A stretch of 5,797 nucleotides of DNA from Hungatella sp. UBA5982 (GCA_002429965.1 DJBG01000061.1:23734-29530); one strand, 5' to 3'; shown: positions 1 through 5,328, counted from the stretch's first letter. Translations and numbers: made by a program. The notes: a model not told the origin generated them from the sequence alone.

Positions 1-275
1 CCGATTAGGATAGCGGTAAATGGATTGATAAATGCCGTGCAGATACGATGAAACAGGGACTTCTTTTTACCATGGGTGACCTTGTTGTCACCATATTTCT
101 CGCGGGAGGCCTCCACAAGGTCATTATCCAATCCCCCTTGGGCTGTCCCCAGCTTGTCGAGCAAAATATCAGTTTTTGAAGCGGCGGCAAAGGTTAGTCT
201 GTCGTTCACCTCGTTGCGGCGAACCATTTCCGCGAGCATTTTTTTTGATTCAATACGATTGTTTTTGTTTTTCAT
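1..275 (-). CDS. mgtA: Mg2+-importing P-type ATPase, N-terminal part (cut by window edge)
   Basis: This is the first 91 codons of a cation P-type ATPase, read off the minus strand and leaving the window at base 1. The protein would sit in the cytoplasmic membrane and import Mg2+ using ATP. Only the cytoplasmic N-terminal cation-ATPase domain is visible. A basic, hydrophilic start (MKNKNNRIESKK) is followed by the typical GTAQGGLDNDLVEASREKYG stretch (residues 42-61). FINPFT (81-86), the usual lead-in to the first membrane helix of MgtA/MgtB, comes next. The catalytic DKTGT and later segments lie outside the window. The ATG at 275 is supported by GGAGGT 8 bases upstream (284-289). An M-box Mg2+ riboswitch in the same transcript independently supports an Mg2+ transporter rather than a Ca2+ or Na+ pump. 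Family membership is firm; mgtA rather than mgtB naming is by convention. Confidence 0.9.
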   Translation of the reverse strand, partial: MKNKNNRIESKKMLAEMVRRNEVNDRLTFAAASKTDILLDKLGTAQGGLDNDLVEASREKYGDNKVTHGKKKSLFHRICTAFINPFTAILI

Positions 276-339
276 TGGTCTGTACCTCCATTTCTTGATT
301 TTAAAAAGATGGTTGGAAGCACAGCCCGTAACTGATGAG

Positions 340-444
340 CTACATCATTATTTTATGGTGGCGGAACAGAAACCACGTTTTTATTCCATACCATATTTGT
401 TGCTGCCCGTCAGGATCAGGGCTGCCTTGACTTCCGGTTTCCAT
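340..444 (-). CDS. 34-residue leader ORF with a Pro-Asp-Pro-Asp motif, upstream of mgtA
   Basis: This short ORF lies in the long mgtA leader, ending 64 bases before the mgtA start. ATG at 444 has a good ribosome binding site (GAGGTG at 451-456, 6-base spacing). The peptide begins METGSQGSPDPDG and continues with an aromatic and basic half containing IWYGIKTWFLFRHHK. It has no signal peptide, and the hydrophobic run is too short and too charged for a confident membrane helix. I recognise no family. The early acidic/proline motif recalls enterobacterial MgtL (which contains EPDP), where such residues destabilise translating ribosomes when Mg2+ is low and so let mgtA be transcribed. That parallel is inference from motif and position only. 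It could instead be a chance ORF, but the ribosome binding site and location argue for translation. Confidence 0.45.
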   Translation of the reverse strand: METGSQGSPDPDGQQQIWYGIKTWFLFRHHKIMM

Positions 445-482
445 TCCGTTCACCTCTCTTATTTTTAAAATATCTATATAAA

Positions 483-527
483 ACCCTAACAGGGTGTTGC
501 CGAGTATCTTAGCGCCCTAAAAAGGGC
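483..527 (-). other. Two small hairpins in the mgtA leader
   Basis: Bases 514-527 form a 4-bp GCCC/GGGC hairpin. Bases 483-495 form a 5-bp ACCCT/AGGGT hairpin with a 3-base loop, followed on the minus strand by TTTAT. They lie between the second leader terminator (531-561) and the 34-codon ORF. Both are short and would be weak as terminators. They may simply structure the leader or slow the polymerase. They are reported because four stem-loops in a row occupy this part of the transcript. Confidence 0.35.
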
Positions 528-530
528 ATG

Positions 531-561
531 AAAAAACCACCGTTTAAAAACCAAACGATGG
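531..561 (-). terminator. Second intrinsic terminator in the mgtA leader
   Basis: On the minus strand CCATCGTTT (561-553) pairs with AAACGGTGG (545-537). This gives a 9-bp stem with one G-U pair and a 7-base loop, followed at once by six T (536-531). That is a standard Rho-independent terminator lying between the two small leader ORFs and about 260 bases before mgtA. Any transcript that passes the riboswitch terminator must also pass this one, so it is either leaky or conditionally controlled. Confidence 0.75.
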
Positions 562-574
562 CATAAGGAGATAT

Positions 575-598
575 CCTGCCGGCCTAAAGGCCAGCAGG
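575..598 (-). other. GC-rich 10-bp hairpin just after the 35-codon leader ORF
   Basis: CCTGCTGGCC and GGCCGGCAGG pair over 10 bp (one G-U) around a TTTA loop. No T run follows (ATATCTCC), so it is not a terminator by itself. It begins only 4 bases after the stop codon of the upstream small ORF (603-605). A ribosome stalled at or terminating on that stop would cover it. This is the geometry expected of a translation-sensitive leader, for example a pause hairpin or one arm of an anti-terminator, but no alternative pairing could be proven by eye. Confidence 0.55.
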
Positions 599-602
599 TG
601 TA

Positions 603-710
603 TCAAATTAAGGCGGCCACGGACACGCGGCGGCCATGCGCCTCCTGAAAAGGCGCCCTCCTCATATAACCATCATTTAGATATTGTTTATAACTACTGC
701 CGCTATCCAT
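603..710 (-). CDS. 35-residue leader ORF directly after the M-box terminator
   Basis: ATG at 710 is preceded by a perfect anti-16S match AAGGAGGT (717-724, 6-base spacing), one of the best ribosome binding sites in the window. This site starts 2 bases after the T run of the riboswitch terminator. The peptide starts MDSGSSYKQYLNDGYMRR and ends RRVSVAALI. It is hydrophilic and basic, with no signal or membrane segment, and I recognise no family. The second half is conspicuously GC-rich compared with the surrounding AT-rich DNA. It contains a GCGCC/GGCGC hairpin (638-656) and a 7-base direct repeat GGCCGCC on the minus strand. It is transcribed only when the M-box terminator is read through, so its synthesis should follow Mg2+ starvation. 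It may be a regulatory leader peptide acting through the downstream hairpin, or a small protein co-produced with MgtA. A chance ORF is possible but the ribosome binding site argues against it. Confidence 0.5.
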   Translation of the reverse strand: MDSGSSYKQYLNDGYMRRAPFQEAHGRRVSVAALI

Positions 711-726
711 AACCTCACCTCCTTAC

Positions 727-775
727 AAAAAAAATCCTCTGTTAACGTTTCATAACGACAACGATAACAGAGGAT
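727..775 (-). terminator. M-box expression-platform terminator
   Basis: On the minus strand ATCCTCTGTTATCG (775-762) pairs with CGTTAACAGAGGAT (747-734). This is an 11-bp perfect stem, then one mismatch and two more pairs, followed by eight T (734-727). It starts about 38 bases after the aptamer. The stretch AACAGTGAGG (805-796), just 3' of the aptamer's closing helix, can pair with CCTCTGTT of the terminator's first arm, with TG bulged, and is a candidate anti-terminator. A 14-base palindrome GAGGATATATCCTC (770-783) overlaps the same arm and offers a further alternative pairing. Expected logic: Mg2+ bound gives termination, Mg2+ low gives read-through to mgtA. Confidence 0.9.
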
Positions 776-812
776 ATATCCTCATACATACAACGCCTCA
801 CTGTTCGAAAAG

Positions 813-970
813 CGTTTCCTCGCCATCGTACAAGTTTTAGCTTCACAGGGCGATGAAGTTACGTTATTCCATGCCTTGGATTCGACATGGACTGTTTAAC
901 CTACTCATAGTGTCTCCACTACTCCGCGGCAGCAACCCGTATCCCTGTGGTAGCCTCACCTACCGAAACG
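813..970 (-). promoter_or_regulatory. M-box (ykoK leader) Mg2+ riboswitch aptamer
   Basis: The minus strand carries hallmark M-box sequence. GGTAGGTGAGGCTACC lies at 964-949 and GGATACGGGTTGCTGCC at 944-928. Near the 3' end a GTGAAGCTAAAACTTGTACGA segment matches the conserved GCTAAAGCTCTACGA region of the B. subtilis ykoK leader. Closing helix P1 is CGTTTC (970-965) with GAAACG (818-813), enclosing about 158 nt, the usual size of the class. It follows a strong promoter by about 13 bases and is followed by an intrinsic terminator. This is the standard off-switch arrangement in which Mg2+ compacts the RNA and stops transcription. The downstream Mg2+ ATPase gene fits. The class assignment rests on recalled consensus, not on a covariance-model search. 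Confidence 0.93.
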
Positions 971-989
971 GAAAAATTATTCCAAAAAT

Positions 990-1018
990 AGTATATTTCC
1001 GAAATTCTGACTTGTCAA
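990..1018 (-). promoter_or_regulatory. Sigma-A promoter of the M-box/mgtA transcript
   Basis: A perfect -35 TTGACA (1018-1013) is separated by exactly 17 bases from -10 TATACT (995-990). Transcription would start near 983, just upstream of the riboswitch closing helix, giving a leader of about 700 nt before the mgtA start codon. A T-rich tract flanks the -10. Confidence 0.87.
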
Positions 1019-1266
1019 CCCCTTTTTTTATATTTTTACAACAGGCATAGCCTGATTCTCCGCAAAAGTATCATAACGCAATTGTCCGGTCGTTCATATT
1101 TTGTTTAAATTTCATTCAAAAACCTTTTACACAAACAACATGATTTCTTCATGTTTCATGGATATACTTAAAACATAGAACACAAATTGCTTATAAGATT
1201 TTTTTCATAATACTCGAGCTGGTAATTTATTATCAGCTCTCCTCCCTTTTTGAAATAACTTTTTGC
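1019..1266. other. Intergenic spacer without a gene; two inverted repeats
   Basis: No ORF with a ribosome binding site is visible on either strand. Two symmetric elements stand out. AACATGA/TCATGTT forms a 7-bp inverted repeat around 5 bases (1137-1155), operator-like in shape, with a TATACT hexamer (1163-1168) nearby but no good -35 match. GAGCTGGTAAT/ATTATCAGCTC (1216-1239) folds into a hairpin of about 10-11 bp with one G-U pair. Neither can be tied to a gene. On the minus strand a GGGAGGAG sequence just 5' of the second hairpin resembles a ribosome binding site but leads to no usable start. Confidence 0.4.
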
Positions 1267-1322
1267 ATGACGTATTGCATGACTGATCCTGTAATTCAGC
1301 CATGCAATACGTCATTTTTTTT
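1267..1322 (+). terminator. Long plus-strand intrinsic terminator facing the hydrolase gene
   Basis: A perfect 15-bp inverted repeat, ATGACGTATTGCATG (1267-1281) and its complement (1301-1315), is extended past one mismatch by a CTGA/TCAG inner stem. Eight T (1315-1322) follow on the plus strand. On the minus strand the hairpin is followed by GCAAAAAG, so it would not terminate the hydrolase mRNA in the usual way. However, it lies only 34 bases beyond that gene's stop and could still protect its 3' end. No plus-strand gene upstream was found, so its true client is unclear. Confidence 0.65.
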
Positions 1323-1348
1323 CGTACTCCCTTTGATCCGGTATAAAT

Positions 1349-2338
1349 TTATAACTGGCCATCGTCAACAATCCCAATCCCCCCCAGATTCACAAGCTCC
1401 GGAAATTGGGCGCAATTCTCAAAAAGGCTCGCCGTTCCTACCTGTATATTGTCATAGGTCTTGAAAAAGTATTCACAGGTTGCGGTATTGATAAAAGCCG
1501 TATATTTGGTGTAATCATAAGAATTCCGGCTTGTTACGACGGCTCCTTTTGGTATGGAAACACTCTCCATAACGTGAAAGCATGAAACAACCGCTTCCAT
1601 ACGGCTTTCAGGTGTTGGAATAAATGATTTTAAATAAGCGGTCCTTACAAATCGCTCCGGAGATGTAAACCCTCCCGGAAGAGTCTGGGTACCTCCCGCC
1701 TGTCCAAATGGAGTCAGCCGGACATTTCCCCAGGCAGCCTCCTTGGACTGATAGGGAGAGACCTCCATGTAATTTCTTAAATTCGTCATATGCCACCGGA
1801 AATCAGGGCTGTTAGACATAACGCCAATCGGATTTGCCATTATTTCCATGCCTCTTTCCGTCTGCTCTATGACAACGCACTCCCCGCTATGGTCTACCGC
1901 CATCCAGTGCAATGGGGCCACGGTCTGTGTCACCGGATCTTCAAGACCAACGATTGAGAGATTCTTCAGTAATTCCCGTAAATCAGCTATATTGGCGCAT
2001 CTTCCCAAAATATAATGAAGGAAATCAGTGGATGCAATTTGTTCTCCGGACCCCGAATCCTGCATGGTATTATATTGGGCATAGCCCGCAAAATAAAGAA
2101 CCGCCGCCGCAAACCCCATTTCATTGATCCCGTCAAAAAATCCTAGGATCCCATCCTGTTCCTGTCCAATGCCGATAAAGCAGTAGATATCATGGATTTT
2201 TTCCATATTTAATGCATTATTCCATTCATAATTCTTTGGAACAATGTAAAAGTGAGGGTCAATATCATAAGAAAAATCCATATTCCTTCCAAAAAAGGTT
2301 TCACCTTGCCGGGTTTTTAAGGTAAATGCCGTGCACAT
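1349..2338 (-). CDS. Choloylglycine hydrolase family amidase, penicillin V acylase-like
   Basis: This is a complete 329-residue Ntn-hydrolase of the choloylglycine hydrolase/penicillin acylase family, usual length about 320-340. Such enzymes cleave amide bonds in conjugated bile salts, penicillin V or N-acyl homoserine lactones. After removal of Met1 the catalytic nucleophile is Cys2 (MCTAF). Arg18 and Asp21 lie in GRNMDF, Asn176 in GVMSNSP, and Arg229 in SPERFVRTAY. All expected catalytic positions are present. The LTPFGQAGG block (208-216) is also typical. In LYFAGYAQY, residue 82 is Tyr, as in Bacillus sphaericus penicillin V acylase, where classical bile salt hydrolases have Asn. The exact substrate is therefore uncertain. 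No signal peptide, so it is cytoplasmic. The start is supported by GGAGGT (2346-2351, 7-base spacing). The gene is monocistronic between the yyaL terminator and a spacer. Confidence 0.94.
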   Translation of the reverse strand: MCTAFTLKTRQGETFFGRNMDFSYDIDPHFYIVPKNYEWNNALNMEKIHDIYCFIGIGQEQDGILGFFDGINEMGFAAAVLYFAGYAQYNTMQDSGSGEQIASTDFLHYILGRCANIADLRELLKNLSIVGLEDPVTQTVAPLHWMAVDHSGECVVIEQTERGMEIMANPIGVMSNSPDFRWHMTNLRNYMEVSPYQSKEAAWGNVRLTPFGQAGGTQTLPGGFTSPERFVRTAYLKSFIPTPESRMEAVVSCFHVMESVSIPKGAVVTSRNSYDYTKYTAFINTATCEYFFKTYDNIQVGTASLFENCAQFPELVNLGGIGIVDDGQL

Positions 2339-2347
2339 ATAAACTAC

Positions 2348-2385
2348 CTCCCATATTGTAAATTGCTTATTTATTTATATGGGAG
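2348..2385 (-). promoter_or_regulatory. Possible Shine-Dalgarno-masking hairpin in the hydrolase leader
   Basis: CTCCCATAT (2385-2377) can pair perfectly over 9 bp with ATATGGGAG (2356-2348) around a 20-base AT-rich loop. The second arm contains the GGGAG of the hydrolase ribosome binding site, so the folded leader would hide it. The 9-bp arms are exact, but the long loop weakens the structure. It can form only if transcription starts upstream of 2385. A second copy of ATATGGGA lies on the plus strand at 2406-2413, giving a repeated CCCATAT motif on the minus strand that could compete for the same pairing. Confidence 0.4.
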
Positions 2386-2398
2386 CCGGTGGTTTTTA

Positions 2399-2427
2399 TG
2401 TATAAATATGGGATTAGCCTTGCTCAA
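2399..2427 (-). promoter_or_regulatory. Candidate promoter of the hydrolase gene
   Basis: TTGAGC (2427-2422), a 17-base spacer and TATACA (2404-2399) match the sigma-A pattern at four of six positions in each box. The site lies just downstream of the preceding gene's terminator. An alternative -10, TATAAA (2379-2374), sits closer to the gene but has no good -35. The first choice would put the start near 2392 and include the masking hairpin; the alternative would exclude its first arm. Confidence 0.4.
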
Positions 2428-2436
2428 AAAGTATGC

Positions 2437-2481
2437 AAAAAATGAGCCTTGATTGGTTTTAAATCCATTTTCAAAGCTCAT
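2437..2481 (-). terminator. Intrinsic terminator after the yyaL-type gene
   Basis: ATGAGCTTTGA (2481-2471) pairs with TCAAGGCTCAT (2452-2442). This is an 11-bp stem with one G-U pair, whose loop can close further with TGG/CCA, followed by six T (2442-2437). It lies 71 bases after the stop codon and separates this gene from the hydrolase unit. Confidence 0.85.
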
Positions 2482-2552
2482 CTTCTGCGAAAAACATGAT
2501 TTTATTTATTTTATCTGCCATTACAAATTTCTTTCGCAGCACTCCCTTTAGG

Positions 2553-4612
2553 CTACAGGGATTGCAGCACTGTTTTTAATTCTTCCAAGCCTTCTACAGG
2601 CTTCATGCATGCCCCATTACGGCAAACATAATAGTTGCTTCCCGCAGACGGAATCGGATAATCCGCAGTAAACGGAGCGGCTTCCGACAGGGCCTCCTGG
2701 TTCAGAGGGGTTTTTAAAATTACGCTTACATCAGGCGTCCGGCTTCTTTGCAGGCTCTGTATTTCTTCTAATATAGAACCCTCAGCGGAAACACATACAA
2801 TTTCCGTAGTAGGATAAAGGATGCTTTGGAAAGCCAGCAGAGAAAAGCAGTAATTTGCGGGGCTTTTTTCCACCTCCTGCGTCAGGTAAGAAATCTGTTT
2901 TTCAAGAACGCTCTGCCATTTGATTTTTCCGGTAAGGTGATAGAGCCTGCTTAGCACATATGCTGCCACGGAATTCCCTGAAGGAAGCGCGCCGTCGTAA
3001 AGCTCCTTTGGACGGCTTATCAGCTTATCTCTGTCATGAGCATACATATAAAAGCCTCCCTGGTCTTCATCGAAAAACAGTTCAAGCATCTTTTCTGAAA
3101 TTTCAGAGGCTATATTAAGATACCTGATATCAAAAGAAGCTTCATAAAGTTCCAGTAAGCCAAAGGCATAAAATGCGTAATCGTCTAGCTGCCCATCGTG
3201 AACTGCCTGGCCCTCCCGGTAACGGATGAAGAGCCTGCCCATATCAGAGGTTAAATTTTTCTCTATAAACGCTTGCGCATTCTTTGCCGCTTCAAGACAC
3301 CAATCATCTCCCAAAACCTCATATGATTTTGCAAGTGCTCCGATCATAAGTCCATTCCAGGAAGTCAATATCTTATCATCCGTATGAAGGGTTGTCCTAG
3401 TTATCCGGTAATCATAAAGCTTTCTACACAGATCTTCCAGCTCTTCGCTGCCATCACCGTAATTTTCATTTTCAATGAGATTTGGAATATTTTTACCCTC
3501 AAAATTGCCCTTTTCCGAAATTCCAAACCATTTACAGAATTCATCTGCATCACCTTTAAGGACCTTTTCGATCTCTTCCTTCCGGAACGTATAAAACTTT
3601 CCTTCCACCCCTTCACTGTCAGCGTCCTGACCGCAGTAAAATCCACCCTGCTCATCCGTCAGCACATCCCGGACGTATCGAAGGATTCCCCGGGAAACCC
3701 CGGCATAAAGGTTATCTCCCGTTGTGGCAAAAGCTTCCGTATAGGCATACAGCAAAAGCGCATTGTCGTACAGCATCTTTTCAAAATGAGGTACCAGCCA
3801 TTTTTCATCGGTGGAATAGCGGGAAAAACCGCCTCCAATGTGGTCATAAATTCCGCCCCGGTACATCTGCCTAAGGGTTTTTTCCGCAGCCAAAAGAGCG
3901 TCTTTATCTTTTTCAAAGAAATGATGTCTTAAAAGGAATAGCAGATTATGAGGCATGGGAAATTTAGGCGCTCTTCCAAAGCCTCCCCATCTCTTATCAA
4001 AAGACCGGTTTAATAAATCTGCGGCTGACAGAAACAATTCCTTTGAAGGCTCCCTGCCCTCATTATTAAATGTCCCTTCTTTGTTTAAATAACCGGTTAT
4101 CTCATCTCCTGCTTCCAGAAGCTTATGTTTTTCATTTTCCCAAAGTTTCCGGATGGAGGTTAAAACATCCAGAAGGCCGGCGGATCCCCATCTTGAATGT
4201 TTAGGCAGATAGGTCCCTGCGTAAAAAGGTTTTTGTTCCGGCGTCATAATGATCGTGAGAGGCCATCCACCGGAGCCGGTGAGCGCCTGGCAGACCGACA
4301 TATATACGGAATCAATATCCGGCCGCTCTTCCCTGTCCACCTTTATCGCAACATAATACTTATTAATAATCTCTGCAGCCTCCTGGTCCTCAAAGGACTC
4401 ATGAGCCATGACATGACACCAATGACAAGTCGACTATAGCAGACAAGTTACGAATACCCAATAGATAGGAAAACAGGCTTATCTTCTTGCCTTGCTTTCT
4501 CAAATGCTTCCTCTCCCCATGGATACCAATTCACAGGATTATAAGCATGCTGTAATAGGTAGGGGGATTTTTCATTGATTAATCTATTGGGTATTTTTTT
4601 ATAATTGTCCAC
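2553..4612 (-). pseudogene. yyaL: YyaL/SSP411-type thioredoxin-domain protein gene, interrupted by a 20-base insertion
   Basis: The gene is split into two open frames: codons 1-54 (4612 to a TAA at 4448) and a long frame with its first Met at 4409. Removing 20 bases (4431-4450) joins GYS directly to TCHWCHVMAHESFED, giving 679 residues, the length expected of the family. The N-terminal part is thioredoxin-like (DUF255), with [19 protein letters not shown] at 56-59 and a GGWPL cis-proline segment. An alpha/alpha toroid follows, then a C-terminal CRNGAC motif (about 657-662). Cellular role is poorly known; cytoplasmic, redox or sugar-related roles have been suggested. The likely start is GTG at 4612, with AAGGAGGT 6 bases upstream; a TTG at 4630 would contain that site. 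The remaining 1.86 kb has no other stop or frameshift, so the break is recent or is tolerated. The main product as read would be a 54-residue fragment. Confidence 0.85.
4431..4450 (-). other. 20-base stop-bearing insertion before the CHWC codons of yyaL
   Basis: Minus-strand order is TCG (4453-4451), TAA, eleven bases, TAG, TCG (4433-4431), then ACT TGT CAT TGG TGT encoding the active site. The 17 bases between the two TCG codons begin with TAA, in frame with the upstream part, and end with TAG, in frame with the downstream part. Part of the segment is an imperfect copy of the sequence that follows: TCG-TA-ACTTGTC, then TCG-ACTTGTC. Because 20 is not a multiple of three it also shifts the frame. 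A 20-base difference is unlikely to be a base-calling error. Confidence 0.8.
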
Positions 4613-4688
4613 GTGGCCACCTCCTTTCAAAATTACACATATTTTTTCAGTGTTCTATCGAAATTTATCGTCTCCACTTCTATACTAT

Positions 4689-4717
4689 ATTATACTTTCC
4701 AAAATGGTGCGGCACAA
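4689..4717 (-). promoter_or_regulatory. Promoter of the yyaL-type gene
   Basis: A perfect -10 TATAAT (4694-4689) lies 17 bases from TTGTGC (4717-4712), which matches the first three -35 positions. Transcription would start near 4682, leaving a leader of about 70 nt to the GTG start. No convincing terminator follows the sigma-factor gene (only a weak GC hairpin near 4707-4724), so read-through from that gene is also possible. Confidence 0.6.
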
Positions 4718-4729
4718 GCTGCTTCTGTT

Positions 4730-5278
4730 CTATTTATTTACCAAAAAATACTCATCTTTAATTAACTTAATTAATTTTTTCCTTACACGATTCACATATT
4801 GTCTTGATATTCCAAACTTCTTAGCTATCTCAGCATCAGTCTCTTCATTAAATATCATCGTATAAAAGATTTGATACTGCTTTCCACTTACTTTTAACAG
4901 TAATTTACTTAAATCTTCTTTTATCAGAATGTCTTCGTATTCCGTTTGTTTGCTATACAGACTGTCAAAATATTCTTCATCTACATCAACCTTATTATCA
5001 AAATATCTTCTACTTTTTTTATACAATTCATAAAACCTGTTTTTTATGGCTTGGCTCAAAAAATAGACACATTGACCCTCGTCTTCGTAATATTCCATCT
5101 TATTTACGGACTCAAGAAGATAAAGCACCAAATCTGAATATATATCTTCTTTTTCATCTTTATATAATAGACGTGCGTATTTTTTAATCAAAGGTTCCAT
5201 CTTGTCTAAAATAAATAGAAATTTCTCATTATCACCTCTCTTATATTCTTGTATTAGTGTACTTAGCTTTTCTCCCAT
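4730..5278 (-). CDS. Sigma-70-like factor, TcdR/BotR/UviA type
   Basis: This is a 182-residue cytoplasmic protein with the two-domain layout of small alternative sigma factors. The N-terminal half (about residues 8-92, MEPLIKKYARLLYKDEKEDI through YELYKKSRR) fits sigma region 2. After an acidic linker (about 96-120), the C-terminal half (about 120-176) fits region 4, with a helix-turn-helix at DAEIAKKFGISRQYVNRVRK (148-167). Length, order and several segments (KPLVKK/EPLIKK, SGxQ, ISRQxVN) closely recall Clostridioides difficile TcdR and its relatives, group 5 sigma factors that switch on toxin or bacteriocin genes. ATG at 5278 has AGGAGG (5288-5293) at 9-base spacing. It is strikingly A/T- and Lys-rich compared with yyaL, which may indicate acquisition from elsewhere. 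No target toxin or bacteriocin gene is in the window. A phage- or transposon-type sigma-like regulator remains possible. Confidence 0.83.
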   Translation of the reverse strand: MGEKLSTLIQEYKRGDNEKFLFILDKMEPLIKKYARLLYKDEKEDIYSDLVLYLLESVNKMEYYEDEGQCVYFLSQAIKNRFYELYKKSRRYFDNKVDVDEEYFDSLYSKQTEYEDILIKEDLSKLLLKVSGKQYQIFYTMIFNEETDAEIAKKFGISRQYVNRVRKKLIKLIKDEYFLVNK

Positions 5279-5300
5279 ATTTTTCTTCCTCCTAAAAGGA

Positions 5301-5328
5301 AAAAAGAAAAAAGGGAAGTAAATGTAAA
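5301..5328 (-). promoter_or_regulatory. Candidate group 5 sigma (TcdR-type) promoter of the sigma gene
   Basis: TTTACA (5328-5323), a 16-base spacer and CTTTTT (5306-5301) resemble the TTTACA / C-T-rich -10 pattern recalled for TcdR, BotR and UviA targets, several of which control their own genes. The predicted start (about 5294) would leave a very short leader of about 16 nt beginning at the ribosome binding site, which weakens the case. The tract is also pyrimidine-rich, so a CTTTTT match is easily met by chance. Confidence 0.3.

Noticed and set aside
76..468. Plus-strand ORF of 130 codons across the mgtA start and leader
   Set aside because: It is antisense to the recognised MgtA N terminus and to the leader, has no ribosome binding site and shows no recognisable protein pattern.
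853..1050. Plus-strand ORF of 65 codons
   Set aside because: It lies antisense to the M-box aptamer, whose conserved RNA sequence explains this stretch.
3384..3932. Plus-strand ORF of 182 codons
   Set aside because: It is the mirror of the conserved yyaL coding frame, without a ribosome binding site or family resemblance.
4421..4453. Reversible switching by recombination between the two ACTTGTC repeats in yyaL
   Set aside because: Deletion between these 7-base repeats removes 18 bases and leaves an extra TA and the TAA stop, so it would not restore the frame; only loss of the 20 bases between the TCG copies would.
4613..4630. TTG at 4630 as the yyaL start
   Set aside because: The AAGGAGGT site lies inside the extension; the GTG at 4612 is correctly spaced from it and gives the usual family N terminus.
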